Program-made: the position numbers and the translations under genes
Shown: in pieces, positions 18,623 to 28,676 of the stretch
How the letters are laid out: every line of letters begins with the position of its first letter
Position numbering within the stretch: position 1 is the first letter of the stretch
Assembly (NCBI RefSeq): GCF_013394595.1
Contig: NZ_CP053348.1
Span: forward strand, 2,506,001 to 2,570,000
Length of the DNA: 64,000 nt
Source: Winogradskyella forsetii
Lineage (GTDB): Bacteria > Bacteroidota > Bacteroidia > Flavobacteriales > Flavobacteriaceae
Direction of reading: 5' to 3'
Notes under the pieces: model-generated
The model's database searches: none
Seen by the model: the letters and a program-made list of their open reading frames with translations, nothing else
What the model was told of the DNA's origin: nothing

Positions 18623-20635
18623 TTATTTTTTAATTTTTGCTTTACTATTTTTAGCAACCTTCTTAGGTTTAGCCTCTGTATTGACATTTGTATCAGCTAC
18701 AACTTTAGCTTTCTTGGGCTTAGCCTGATTTTCATATTTGAAAGCAACCATTCCTAAAGGTGGAATATCAATTTCAATGGAATTATCCCTAAAATGCCAA
18801 GGGTCTGCTTTTGTTGTTTTTAATTTATTCTTGTATTGATCGCTTCCAAAGTATGCCTTTAAATCACTATTAAATACTTCTTTCAGTTTCCCTTTTCTTG
18901 GTAAGCCCAATTTGTAGTTCTCTTTAGGAACTGGTGTCATATTGCAAGCAATTATTAAATCATCCTTTTCATCATTTCCTTTTCTAATATAGGTGAATAC
19001 CGAATTTTTAGAATCACCATAATCTATCCATTCAAATCCCTCTGCTGAAAATTGTTTTTCGTACAAAGCAGGTTCTTTTTTATAAAGGGCATTTAAATCT
19101 TTTACTAATTGCTGCACCCCTTTATGAGGATCATATTGCAACAAATACCATTCAAGACTGGTTTCAAAATTCCATTCGCCACTTTGTCCAAATTCCGAGC
19201 CTTGAAACAATAAGTTTGTTCCTGGATGTGTAAACATATAACTGTACAACAACCTTAAATTAGCGAAACGTTGCCATTCATCGCCTGGCATACGACCCAA
19301 AATTGACTTTTTACCATAAACGACTTCATCATGACTCAACGGTAACATGAAATTTTCCGTAAACGCATACGTCATCGAGAAGGTTAAATCGTTTTGGTGG
19401 TATTGTCTGTAAACCGGTTCTTTCGCAAAATACTGAAGTGTATCGTGCATCCAGCCCATCATCCATTTCATGCCGAAACCTAAACCTCCCATATATGTAG
19501 GTTTGGAAACCATAGGAAAAGCAGTTGATTCTTCGGCAATGGTTTGCACATCTGGAAAAGAAGCATACACCGCTTCATTCATTTCCCTTAAAAATGACAT
19601 GGCTTCCAAATTCTCTCTTCCGCCAAACATATTTGGTTCCCATTGTCCATCTTCACGACTGTAATCCAAAAACAACATGGAAGCAACAGCATCAACTCTT
19701 AAGCCATCAGCATGGTATTGGTCCAACCAAAAAATAGCATTGCTAATTAAAAAGGATTTGACTTCGTTCCGACCATAATTGAAAATTAAACTCTTCCAAT
19801 CATTATGATAGCCTTTTTTAGGATCTGGATGTTCATACAACGCAGAACCATCAAAGAAACCTAATCCATGGGCATCTTCTGGAAAGTGCGACGGTACCCA
19901 ATCCAAAATAATTCCGATATCGTTTTGATGTAATTTATCGACCAATAATTTGAATTCTTCAGGATATCCGAATCGTGAGGTTGGCGCAAAATATCCGGTT
20001 ACCTGATAACCCCAAGATGGATCGTAAGGAAACTCCATTACTGGCATTAATTCTACATGCGTAAAATTCATGTCCTTTACATATTTGACTAATTCATCAG
20101 CCATTTCTACATAAGACATAAATCGGCCTTCTTCAACCTGTTTTTTCCAAGAACCTAAATGGACTTCGTAAACCGAAAATGGCGCGTCTTGAGCGTTATG
20201 CTTTTTACGCTTTTTCATCCATTTGCTGTCCTTCCAAGAATAAGAATCATCCCAAACAATCGATGCTGTTTTCGGATTGTGTTCTGCTCTTCTAGCGTAT
20301 GGATCTGCTTTTTCGGTTTTAATATCGTTGTTGTTGCTCTGTATTTTGTACTTATAAACACTGCCTTTTCCAGCACCAGCAATAAAGCCTTCCCAAATTC
20401 CACTGGAATCCCAACGTACATTCAGTTGATGTTCGCCTTCAACCCAAAAATTGAAATCTCCAATCACGGAAACATGTTTAGCACTTGGTGCCCAAACAGC
20501 AAAATAAACACCTTCCACACCATCAACCGTTGTGATGTGAGATCCAAATTTTTCGTATAAACGATAGTGCTTTCCAGCTTTAAAAAGATTGACGTCGAAT
20601 TCCGTAAAACGACTGTGTGCAATTACTTCTGCCAT
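18623..20635 (-). CDS. glgB: 1,4-alpha-glucan branching enzyme
   Basis: A GH13 branching enzyme that creates alpha-1,6 branches in linear alpha-1,4-glucan. It has 670 residues: a CBM48 N-terminal domain (about 25-115), the GH13 barrel with nucleophile D315 in DGLRVDAV, general acid E368 in IAEEST and the LSHDEVV motif, and a C-terminal all-beta domain. The last 35 or so residues are a Lys/Ala-rich tail (AKPKKAKVV, VAKNSKAKIKK) beyond the usual end of the family; it may bind polyanion or be a disordered extension. It starts 3 bp after the maltokinase gene, so it is the last gene of a tight operon. In the GlgE pathway this enzyme branches the linear chains made by GlgE. Confidence 0.96.
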   Translation of the reverse strand: MAEVIAHSRFTEFDVNLFKAGKHYRLYEKFGSHITTVDGVEGVYFAVWAPSAKHVSVIGDFNFWVEGEHQLNVRWDSSGIWEGFIAGAGKGSVYKYKIQSNNNDIKTEKADPYARRAEHNPKTASIVWDDSYSWKDSKWMKKRKKHNAQDAPFSVYEVHLGSWKKQVEEGRFMSYVEMADELVKYVKDMNFTHVELMPVMEFPYDPSWGYQVTGYFAPTSRFGYPEEFKLLVDKLHQNDIGIILDWVPSHFPEDAHGLGFFDGSALYEHPDPKKGYHNDWKSLIFNYGRNEVKSFLISNAIFWLDQYHADGLRVDAVASMLFLDYSREDGQWEPNMFGGRENLEAMSFLREMNEAVYASFPDVQTIAEESTAFPMVSKPTYMGGLGFGMKWMMGWMHDTLQYFAKEPVYRQYHQNDLTFSMTYAFTENFMLPLSHDEVVYGKKSILGRMPGDEWQRFANLRLLYSYMFTHPGTNLLFQGSEFGQSGEWNFETSLEWYLLQYDPHKGVQQLVKDLNALYKKEPALYEKQFSAEGFEWIDYGDSKNSVFTYIRKGNDEKDDLIIACNMTPVPKENYKLGLPRKGKLKEVFNSDLKAYFGSDQYKNKLKTTKADPWHFRDNSIEIDIPPLGMVAFKYENQAKPKKAKVVADTNVNTEAKPKKVAKNSKAKIKK

Positions 20636-20638
20636 AAA

Positions 20639-22267
20639 TTAGTTGTTAATGATATTTGAAATCCCTTTTAATGGAATTACTGCCCATTTTGGACGTGAAT
20701 TAAGTTCGTAGCCCAACTCATAAACTGCTTTTTCGAGCATCGCATACTTCAATAAAAAGATGCGCTCTTGATTATAACCGATATTGAGGTTCGCTGATTG
20801 TACTTTAGTTACATAAGTTTCTAAAAACACATTTTTTAAATATTGATACAAAATCTCGCCTGCCTCAAATAAATGGTCTTGATTGTAATTATACAGATGC
20901 ATATTATTGAAAATAGTGGCATAAATGGCATAGTGAAAAGAACGAAACAAGCCAGCTATATCTTTTAAAGGTGGTTGTTTTACCTTACGATCGCGAATGG
21001 TACTTTCTGGTTCGCCTTCAAAATCGAGAATGTAAAAATCATCATCTTTTACTAAAACTTGACCTAAATGAAAATCGCCATGTACTCTGATGCGCTCGCC
21101 TTTTAGTTTTGTCCAATCGAAATCCACAAAACGTTTTCTAATGATATTCTTCTTTTCTAAAAATTCGTTGGCCAATTCTAAAGCTAATCCTTCAAGTTTA
21201 TATAAACTATTTTCAATCGTATTCAATCGATTTTGAAATTGATAAAGTAGTCTATTTTTTAACCAAACTTCGTAATCGCCATTAAAATGCGATGGTGTAA
21301 AAGCCGTATCTTCAAACTCACTACCTAAAGCAATGTGCATTTCGGCTGTACGTTTGGCTAAAGTTTGAATCTTAATAAAAGCATTTAACCCAACCCAATC
21401 AATAATCTGTGCTGGTACATCTCTAATTTCTAAATGGCCAAAATCTTCCGCTTGGGGTAATTTTGAAATGTCTATTTTTTTATATTCTAAATTTGAGAAT
21501 ACCTTATGAAATTCAACCAACATATACTCCCAAGCATCACCTTGATTTTCTACCATCTCTTGCATCAAGCCAATGGTGATATTAATATCGTTCTCCTTTA
21601 TTTGGACACTTCCTAAATAAGCCGGTGTATTTTTGTAATCCTTCTTTTCAGATAGAAATCGACTCATTTCATAATCTGGGTTGCGATCCGAATAAATTCT
21701 TCTAAAGAATTTCAATACATATTTTTCATTATAAACTACAGATGTATTACTCTGCTCCATTCCCATGAGCCGCGATGATTCGTAAGCGCAATCCTTGAAC
21801 AGTTCACTTTTATAATAACGTACCTTTGTTCTGTCTTTTGGTACTGCGGTTAAAATGCGTTCAAAAACGACTTTTCTAAATGCTTCGAGGTTTATGGCAT
21901 CTATAACAAACCCTTCTTGATTTTGAATACTAATGGGTAAAATACGATCATTCTTTGCAAAATTTTCATCTGAAACAAAAGCAATAGGCAAAAAATAGTG
22001 CTGATAAAAAGATTCATCAAAATTGACTTCTAAAATCAAACCATAATAAACTTCGTCGTCTTTTTGAATTCTGAAAGATTCAGCGAGTTCTATATATTTT
22101 AGCTTGCTAGCTTTGCCACCATACCAACGTTGTTTCACAATATAATCTTCGAGAACATCGGATAGAAAGACTTTGATGAACTCTTTATTTTCCAATAGTA
22201 CTTCCCACCTATCATTAAAGTTATACGGTGATTGGATTGTAGTTTGTTTATTCTCTTTATTGCTCAT
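20639..22267 (-). CDS. mak: Maltokinase (maltose-1-phosphate forming)
   Basis: Phosphorylates maltose with ATP to maltose-1-phosphate, the donor used by GlgE. It has 542 residues, longer than the roughly 450 usual in actinobacteria. A maltokinase cap region is seen near the N-terminus (VKQRWYGGKASKLKYIELAE), followed by an aminoglycoside-phosphotransferase-like kinase fold with the catalytic loop in RVHGDFHLGQVLV and the metal-binding Asp in YILDFEGEP. It lies between glgE and glgB with 3-bp gaps on both sides. In many bacteria Mak is paired with or fused to trehalose synthase, but no treS is present in this window, so its maltose source is unclear. Assignment rests on the motifs and the context. 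Confidence 0.88.
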   Translation of the reverse strand: MSNKENKQTTIQSPYNFNDRWEVLLENKEFIKVFLSDVLEDYIVKQRWYGGKASKLKYIELAESFRIQKDDEVYYGLILEVNFDESFYQHYFLPIAFVSDENFAKNDRILPISIQNQEGFVIDAINLEAFRKVVFERILTAVPKDRTKVRYYKSELFKDCAYESSRLMGMEQSNTSVVYNEKYVLKFFRRIYSDRNPDYEMSRFLSEKKDYKNTPAYLGSVQIKENDINITIGLMQEMVENQGDAWEYMLVEFHKVFSNLEYKKIDISKLPQAEDFGHLEIRDVPAQIIDWVGLNAFIKIQTLAKRTAEMHIALGSEFEDTAFTPSHFNGDYEVWLKNRLLYQFQNRLNTIENSLYKLEGLALELANEFLEKKNIIRKRFVDFDWTKLKGERIRVHGDFHLGQVLVKDDDFYILDFEGEPESTIRDRKVKQPPLKDIAGLFRSFHYAIYATIFNNMHLYNYNQDHLFEAGEILYQYLKNVFLETYVTKVQSANLNIGYNQERIFLLKYAMLEKAVYELGYELNSRPKWAVIPLKGISNIINN

Positions 22268-22270
22268 GGA

Positions 22271-24208
22271 CTATTTATGAATCTTAAAGATATGAAATGG
22301 CAATGCTGGATGTAACTCGACATAATTCCATTCGTTATGCCAATTATAACTACTTGCTGTTATTAAATCCTGTACTTGTACACAATGACCTGCTCCAATT
22401 CCTAAATCAGCTAATGGCAACTGCACGTTTCCTTGCTGTGCATAATATTGATCTAAACTGATAATGATTAAAAGTTCATTGGTTTTAGCATCATTCCATT
22501 TATAAAAGGCAATAATATTATCATTATTAATATTTAAAAACTTGATATTATTAGTTTGCTGCAACGCTTCATTTTCATGACGAACCGCATTTATTTTTGA
22601 AATCAATAAGGTCAGTTTACTGACTTTAAACCAATCGTAATGCTTTACTTCAAATTTTTCGGACATATAATATTCCTCTTTTCCTGGAATGGCATCGTCA
22701 ATCATTTGTTCAAATACAGGTCCGTAAATACCAATACTAGAACTTAAGGTTGCCGCTAATGCATAACGCTGTAAATATTTGGCTTCGCTTGCACCCTGTA
22801 AGTGATAAGGATTGATATCTGGTGTATTTGGCCAAAAATTAGGTTGCATGTATTCGCGCTGGTCGGTTTGCGTTAATTCCGTAAGGTATTCTATAAATTC
22901 CTGTTTGGAATTCCGCCATGTAAAATAGGTGTAAGATTGCGTGTAACCTTGTTTTGCCAATTGCTGCATCACTTTTGGTCTAGTAAAAGCTTCTGCCAAA
23001 AACAATACATCAGGATGGTTTTTCTTGACTTCGGCAATGAGCCAATTCCAGAAATAATAAGGTTTGGTATGTGGATTATCTACTCTAAAAACATTAATAC
23101 CACAGTCAATCCAATAGAGCATGGTATCCAAACACTCTTTCCACAGATTTTTATAATCTTTACTCTCCCAATAAATCGGTAAGATATCTTGGTATTTTTT
23201 CGGCGGATTCTCTGCATATTGAACCGTTCCGTCTGGTCGCCATTTAAACCAATCTGGATGCGATTTCACCCAAGGATGATCTGGCGCAGCTTGCAAAGCA
23301 TAATCCATGGCGATTTCAATATTATGTTTCTTTGCTTCGTTAATTAAGTTTTTAAAATCTTCAACGGAACCTAATCGTGATTCTAAATCTTTATGACCGC
23401 CATGTTTAGAACCAATGCCCCAAGCTGAACCAACGTCGCCTTCTCTGGCTTCTGTTGTGTTGTTTTTCCCTTTCCGATTGACTTCTCCAATAGGATGAAC
23501 CGGCGGAAAATACAGGACGTCGAATCCCATTTGTTCTATTCTTGGCAGTAATCGTTCACAATCCTTAAAAGTGCCATGTTGTCCTGCAATTTCTGAAGCA
23601 GAACGTGGAAAGAACTCATACCATGTGCTGAATCTGGCTTTCTTTCTATCGACATAGACCTGAAGTTCTTTAGATTCGTTGGCAAGAAATTTTTCTGGAT
23701 ACTTTATAAAAATGTGATGCAGTTGTGGACTCATCGCTTCCCTAATAGCATCATCATATTTGACTTCATGTTTAAAACAATCGATACAATAATTTAGATA
23801 GTCTTTTTCTTCTTTACTTGCTTTTTTAAGCAATGGTTCTAACAACGTAACTCCTTCTAGCAATTCTGATTTTACGTGTTGGTTATCGTCAATCTTACGA
23901 CGAATACCATGTTGCCAATTTAGGGCATAATCTACCCAACCTTGAACTTTGTAACTGTAAAAGCCCTGTTTTTCAACTGAGAAAGATGCCTTCCATTCGT
24001 CATTTCCAGTTTCGTGCATTCTGACTTCGCTCCATTTTTTTGCTTTTTCATGTTTAAAAAGCACCGAAACTGCAATGACGTCGTGCCCATCTCCAAAAAC
24101 ATGAGCATCAACATTTACAATTTCATTTATGACACGTTTAATATAAAATTCACCACAATTAATCTGAGGAGATACATAATCTATGACAACACGTTCTTGC
24201 TTTTGCAT
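22271..24208 (-). CDS. glgE: Alpha-1,4-glucan:maltose-1-phosphate maltosyltransferase
   Basis: A GH13 subfamily 3 enzyme that extends alpha-1,4-glucan with maltosyl units from maltose-1-phosphate. It has 645 residues: an N-terminal domain of the GlgE type (about 1-190, with RVVIDYVSPQINCGEFYIKR), a GH13 barrel with the DVLYFPPVHPIGEVNRKGKN signature, nucleophile D377 in FRVDNPHTKP and acid E406 in FLAEAFTRPK, and a C-terminal beta domain. RKGKNN and the VDNPHTKPYYFW region are diagnostic of GlgE over ordinary amylases. Mak and glgB follow on the same strand with 3-bp gaps. The GH15 gene lies 126 bp upstream on the same strand and may be part of the same transcript. Confidence 0.95.
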   Translation of the reverse strand: MQKQERVVIDYVSPQINCGEFYIKRVINEIVNVDAHVFGDGHDVIAVSVLFKHEKAKKWSEVRMHETGNDEWKASFSVEKQGFYSYKVQGWVDYALNWQHGIRRKIDDNQHVKSELLEGVTLLEPLLKKASKEEKDYLNYCIDCFKHEVKYDDAIREAMSPQLHHIFIKYPEKFLANESKELQVYVDRKKARFSTWYEFFPRSASEIAGQHGTFKDCERLLPRIEQMGFDVLYFPPVHPIGEVNRKGKNNTTEAREGDVGSAWGIGSKHGGHKDLESRLGSVEDFKNLINEAKKHNIEIAMDYALQAAPDHPWVKSHPDWFKWRPDGTVQYAENPPKKYQDILPIYWESKDYKNLWKECLDTMLYWIDCGINVFRVDNPHTKPYYFWNWLIAEVKKNHPDVLFLAEAFTRPKVMQQLAKQGYTQSYTYFTWRNSKQEFIEYLTELTQTDQREYMQPNFWPNTPDINPYHLQGASEAKYLQRYALAATLSSSIGIYGPVFEQMIDDAIPGKEEYYMSEKFEVKHYDWFKVSKLTLLISKINAVRHENEALQQTNNIKFLNINNDNIIAFYKWNDAKTNELLIIISLDQYYAQQGNVQLPLADLGIGAGHCVQVQDLITASSYNWHNEWNYVELHPALPFHIFKIHK

Positions 24209-24334
24209 TTTTAATAATAATTTTCTTTAGAATGTCGAATTTAGTAAAATTTAGTGTAATTCGTACTGCGTAATTACGAATTAAACAGTAATAGTCACTT
24301 TATTTTTTTACTTTGATAAGAAGGACAACTTTTT

Positions 24335-26134
24335 TTAGGACAAAGAGCCCTTAACTTTTTCATCTTTGGTGATTTTAGAAAGGTTAATCGCCGTTTCAAT
24401 TAAAGCTAAATGCGAATAAGCTTGTGGAAAATTACCTAACAAACGTTTAGTTTTAAAATCTAAATCTTCACTAAATAGCCCTAAATGATTACTGTAGGAT
24501 AAAAGTTTTTCAAATTGTTCGACGGCACTTTTTTCTTCTCCTATTTTGAATAGACTATTGATATACCAAAACGTGCAGATGGTAAATGAAGATGAAGGCA
24601 ATCCAAAATCATCTTTATTTTTATAACGATACAACAACCCATCATTGGATAAGTCTCGACCTATTGCTTTTACGGTACTCACATATTTTGGGTGTTTTGC
24701 GTCTATGAAACCATAGGATTCCATTAATAAAACGGCAGCGTCTAAGTCTTCTGAACCATAGGATTGCGTAAATGCCTGTGCCTTATCATTCCATGCATTT
24801 ACCATAATATCGTCCTTAATGGCCTCTTCTAATAACTGCCATCGTGCCAATTTTGTAGTTTTCCCCAATAACTTAGCTACTTTTATGGCTTTGTCAACTG
24901 CTGTCCAGCATAGCACTTTTGAGAAGGTGAAATGCTGATCTTCTGATCTAAATTCCCATATGCCTTTATCTGGTTCTTGCCAATGTTTATTTACTACCCA
25001 TACAATACCTTTAGTTATATTCCATAAGGATTCGCCATCTTCAACGTCGTTATTGAAATTTAATAATAATTGATAAATCATATCCATCAAGATTCCGAAG
25101 ATATCATTTTGCTTTTGCTTGTACGCGGCATTTCCTATTCGTACCGGACTAGAACCTTTATAACCTGAAAGATGCTCTAAGAACTCTTCAGTTAACTTCT
25201 TTTCACCATTAATACCATACATTATTTGAAGTTTCTCATCTTTATCTGGCATTAAATTGATGATAAACTTGAGATAACGTTTCGCCATATTTTTATGTCC
25301 TAAACTTGATATTACTTTAATGACCATAGAGGCATCACGGATCCAACAAAAACGATAATCCCAATTTCGGACTTCTCCAATGGTTTCTGGTAGCGATGTG
25401 GTGATTGCTGCTAAAACTGCTCCAGTTTTATCGTAACTCAGTAATTTGAGCGTCATGGCACTCCTTGCTATCTGTTTATTATAACTTTTAAATGTGGTTG
25501 TACGCTCCATCCAATTGAGCCAATAGACTTTAGTTCGCTCGTATTCTAGTACAACAGTTTCAAGGCTTGGTACAAATAACTTTTCATGATAACCTACTAA
25601 GAAGAAGTGGTCAGACTTAATTTCCAAATCTTCACCATTAACAATTTTATCTTTTTTAAAATCTGTATATAAAAATAAGGTGTCAAAAAGCTCATTATCG
25701 GTTAAGCTCACTATAAAATCATTCTTGACATAAGTTTTGGTTTCACCTTTTGCGTACTCTAGTTTAGGATTGTAATTGACTTTTACAGTAGGCTTGCCAG
25801 ATATATACTTGATATATCTTATAAACTCTGGTGGTGCATGATAAGAACCCGCAGACTTATAATATCTTGGCATAAAATCCCTTACCTCAAAAACATCCAG
25901 ACCGTTACTGAACTTCGTTACCAAAATAACGGTATTCTCAATATATTTTTGGGTTATTTGATAACTGTCATCTACCTCAAAACCAAAGGATCCACCAATA
26001 TTGTCATCCAGTAGCTTTCCAAAAACCGATGGCGAATCAAATTGAGGTAAACAGCACCAATCTACTGATCCATTTTTTGAAACTAAAGCAGCACTTTTGC
26101 AATTACCTATTATACCATAATCTAAATTATCCAT
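24335..26134 (-). CDS. Glycoside hydrolase family 15 protein (trehalase or glucoamylase)
   Basis: A 599-residue, apparently cytoplasmic enzyme. The N-terminal beta-sandwich (about 1-215) begins with YGIIGNCKSAALVSKNGSVD, and the (alpha/alpha)6 barrel carries the GH15 signature RNWDYRFCWIRDAS, with the general acid expected near GIWEFRSEDQHFTFSK. GH15 includes glucoamylases and, in actinobacteria and archaea, trehalases with this domain order. Placement next to a trehalose-6-phosphate synthase/phosphatase fusion favours trehalase, which would recycle trehalose; glucan debranching or glucoamylase activity remains possible. It is divergent from the trehalose gene across a 271-bp intergenic region and is the first minus-strand gene before glgE. 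Confidence 0.9.
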   Translation of the reverse strand: MDNLDYGIIGNCKSAALVSKNGSVDWCCLPQFDSPSVFGKLLDDNIGGSFGFEVDDSYQITQKYIENTVILVTKFSNGLDVFEVRDFMPRYYKSAGSYHAPPEFIRYIKYISGKPTVKVNYNPKLEYAKGETKTYVKNDFIVSLTDNELFDTLFLYTDFKKDKIVNGEDLEIKSDHFFLVGYHEKLFVPSLETVVLEYERTKVYWLNWMERTTTFKSYNKQIARSAMTLKLLSYDKTGAVLAAITTSLPETIGEVRNWDYRFCWIRDASMVIKVISSLGHKNMAKRYLKFIINLMPDKDEKLQIMYGINGEKKLTEEFLEHLSGYKGSSPVRIGNAAYKQKQNDIFGILMDMIYQLLLNFNNDVEDGESLWNITKGIVWVVNKHWQEPDKGIWEFRSEDQHFTFSKVLCWTAVDKAIKVAKLLGKTTKLARWQLLEEAIKDDIMVNAWNDKAQAFTQSYGSEDLDAAVLLMESYGFIDAKHPKYVSTVKAIGRDLSNDGLLYRYKNKDDFGLPSSSFTICTFWYINSLFKIGEEKSAVEQFEKLLSYSNHLGLFSEDLDFKTKRLLGNFPQAYSHLALIETAINLSKITKDEKVKGSLS

Positions 26135-26405
26135 AAACTATTTGATTTTTAATGTGAAAGATTTTATAATGTGTTGTACCTTTTAATTCATTTCATAAAT
26201 ATTGCCCCAAACCTAAAGGTAATGACGAAGTGGTTTTTGATACATCTCTGTCTGTCAAGATTTAAACTTTGGCTCCAATACTTCGGGAAATGTAAATAAG
26301 CTAAACTTTTAGGCATTTCTGTTACAAATTCTAGTAAAATGCACAACAGTTAATCTATATTTTTTTTAAATTAACAAAATTCTATCAGTTAACACAAATT
26401 ATCTT

Positions 26406-28592
26406 ATGAATAAAACAATTATTGTATCAAATCGCTTACCGCTTCAAGTTTCAATCGATAACAAAACCTTCAAAGTTACACCAAGTGTCGGTGGTTTAGC
26501 TACTGGTATGAAATCCGTACATTCTGAAGGTAATGGAATTTGGGTCGGCTGGTCTGGTATTCCAGAAAATGAACTTAGCCCAGAATTATCTCAGGAAGTA
26601 CAGCACAAAATACAAAAAGAAAAATGTGTTTCTGTACCACTTACTAGCGAAGATATAGAGGAATACTATGAAGGTTTTAGTAATAGAGCCCTTTGGCCTT
26701 TGTTCCATTATTTTATGGAATACACCGATTTTGAACAAAATGAATGGGAGGCTTACAAGCGTGTCAATGAAAAATTTGCTGAAGTCGTTGTCGATAATTT
26801 GAATGATGGTGATACGGTTTGGGTACATGACTACCAGTTATTATTACTCCCTCAACTTATTAAAGATAAAAAACCCAATACAACGATAGGATTCTTTTTA
26901 CACATTCCCTTTCCTTCCTATGAAATTTTCAGAACCTTTCCATGGCGTGAGGAAATTTTAACTGGAATGCTGGGAGCCGATCTATTAGGTTTTCACACCT
27001 ATGATTACGAACGTCATTTTTTGAGCTCCGTTAAGCGTATTTTACGATTAGAAGTTAATTTTAATGTCATAAATTTTCACGATAGAATCGTAAAGGTAGA
27101 TTCATTTCCTATGGGAATTGATTATGAAAAATTTTACAATGCAGCTTTAAAACAGCATAGTGATTCTTATGAGAAATCAGAACTAAGAACGCGCTTAGAA
27201 GAACATCTCACAGATGATAAAAAATTGATTTTATCTATCGACAGAATGGACTACACTAAAGGAATTCCTAATAGGATAAAGGCCTTTGAATATTTTTTGG
27301 ATATGTATCCGCAATACAAAGAAAAAGTTCGCTTGGTGATGTTAGCTGTTCCATCGCGTACCAATGTTCCTCAATATCAAAAATTAAAACGAGATACGGA
27401 TGAGTTAGTTGGTAGGGTTAATGGCAAATTCGCTACCGTAAGCTGGACACCTATTTGGTATTTTTATAGATCAATGCCTTTTGAGAACTTAATTGACTTA
27501 TATATATCATCAGACGTTGCTTTGATTACACCTATTAGAGATGGAATGAATTTAGTCGCCAAAGAGTATATCGCCACACGAACCCAAGGGAATGGTGTAC
27601 TTATATTAAGTGAAATGGCTGGTGCTTCAAAAGAAATGAATGAAGCACTGTTAATTAACCCTAATAGTTTTGAAGACTTTGCAGCGACCCTAAATACGGC
27701 GTTAACAATGCCATTAAAAGAACAGGAAACACGAGTAAATTGGTTACAAAAACGTCTAAAACGTTATGATGTTGAAAAATGGGCTACGGAATTCTTAAAA
27801 GCGTTAGATAATACCAAAGCCGCCAAAAGTGATATTATTACTAAGAAACTAACCACTGACTACGAAAACGAATTATTGGAGAATTTCAAAACTAAAAATA
27901 AAAAACTATTGCTTTTAGATTATGATGGTACGCTTGTTGGCTTCAAAGACAATCCACAAGACGCTGCACCAGATGAGGAACTCTATAATCTTTTAGATCA
28001 ACTTAATGAAAAAGCGAATTTAGTTTTAATTAGTGGCCGAGATAAAGAAACTTTTCAGCGATGGTTTGGGCATAAACCCTACAATTTAGTTACAGATCAC
28101 GGTGTTTGGATATATCAAAATTCTGAATGGACTGAATTAGAGCGTTTGAAAACGGATTGGATGCAAAACATACAGCCAATTTTAGAAACTTTTGTAGATA
28201 GAACTCCAGGAACTTTTATAGAAACAAAAAAGTATTCTTTAGCTTGGCATTACAGAACTGCGGACCCAGAACTTGCCAAAATCCGGACTTTAGAGCTAAA
28301 TACGGTACTTACTAGCATGGTATCTAATAACGACCTATCTATTTTAGAAGGCAATAAAGTTATAGAGATAAAAAGCAGTAATGTGAATAAAGGACGCGTA
28401 GTCAATCGTTTGCTAATGGGAGAAGATTATGACTTTATCACCATAATTGGTGATGATTGGACTGACGAATACATGTTCGAAGAAGCACCTGAATCGGCTT
28501 ATACCATTAAAGTTGGATTTACAAAGACCAAAGCCAAATATCAAGTGAAAGATTCTGGGCAAGTGCGTAATTTACTTCAAAAATTGATTTAA
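26406..28592 (+). CDS. otsAB: Bifunctional trehalose-6-phosphate synthase/phosphatase
   Basis: A fusion enzyme that makes trehalose-6-phosphate from a nucleotide-glucose donor and glucose-6-phosphate, then dephosphorylates it to trehalose; cytoplasmic. Residues about 1-470 are the GT20 synthase (IIVSNRLPLQV, GWSGIP, VHDYQLLLLPQ, DRMDYTKGIPNRI, RDGMNLVAKEY). Residues about 497-728 are a HAD phosphatase (LLLLDYDGTLVGF, VLISGRD, IGDDWTDEYMF). At 728 residues it has the full length for the fusion. It is divergent from the GH15 gene and convergent with glgC, and a long hairpin follows it. Trehalose here would serve as an osmoprotectant. Confidence 0.96.
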   Translation: MNKTIIVSNRLPLQVSIDNKTFKVTPSVGGLATGMKSVHSEGNGIWVGWSGIPENELSPELSQEVQHKIQKEKCVSVPLTSEDIEEYYEGFSNRALWPLFHYFMEYTDFEQNEWEAYKRVNEKFAEVVVDNLNDGDTVWVHDYQLLLLPQLIKDKKPNTTIGFFLHIPFPSYEIFRTFPWREEILTGMLGADLLGFHTYDYERHFLSSVKRILRLEVNFNVINFHDRIVKVDSFPMGIDYEKFYNAALKQHSDSYEKSELRTRLEEHLTDDKKLILSIDRMDYTKGIPNRIKAFEYFLDMYPQYKEKVRLVMLAVPSRTNVPQYQKLKRDTDELVGRVNGKFATVSWTPIWYFYRSMPFENLIDLYISSDVALITPIRDGMNLVAKEYIATRTQGNGVLILSEMAGASKEMNEALLINPNSFEDFAATLNTALTMPLKEQETRVNWLQKRLKRYDVEKWATEFLKALDNTKAAKSDIITKKLTTDYENELLENFKTKNKKLLLLDYDGTLVGFKDNPQDAAPDEELYNLLDQLNEKANLVLISGRDKETFQRWFGHKPYNLVTDHGVWIYQNSEWTELERLKTDWMQNIQPILETFVDRTPGTFIETKKYSLAWHYRTADPELAKIRTLELNTVLTSMVSNNDLSILEGNKVIEIKSSNVNKGRVVNRLLMGEDYDFITIIGDDWTDEYMFEEAPESAYTIKVGFTKTKAKYQVKDSGQVRNLLQKLI

Positions 28593-28593
28593 A

Positions 28594-28631
28594 AATCAAA
28601 GACCAAAATGAAATCATTTTGGTCTTTGATT
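28594..28631. terminator. Long perfect hairpin between otsAB and glgC
   Basis: An 18-bp perfect inverted repeat (AATCAAAGACCAAAATGA and its complement) separated by two bases. The minus strand continues with TTTTTAAATC, so it best serves as the glgC terminator. The plus strand side has no U-run, so its effect on otsAB is less clear. Confidence 0.78.
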
Positions 28632-28676
28632 AAAGCTATAAAATTTCATTATAACCGATTAAACTTTCTCCTATTT

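Noticed and set aside
20159-20560. 133-codon open frame antisense to glgB
   Set aside because: Shadow of the GlgB N-terminal domain; translation shows no protein-like motifs.
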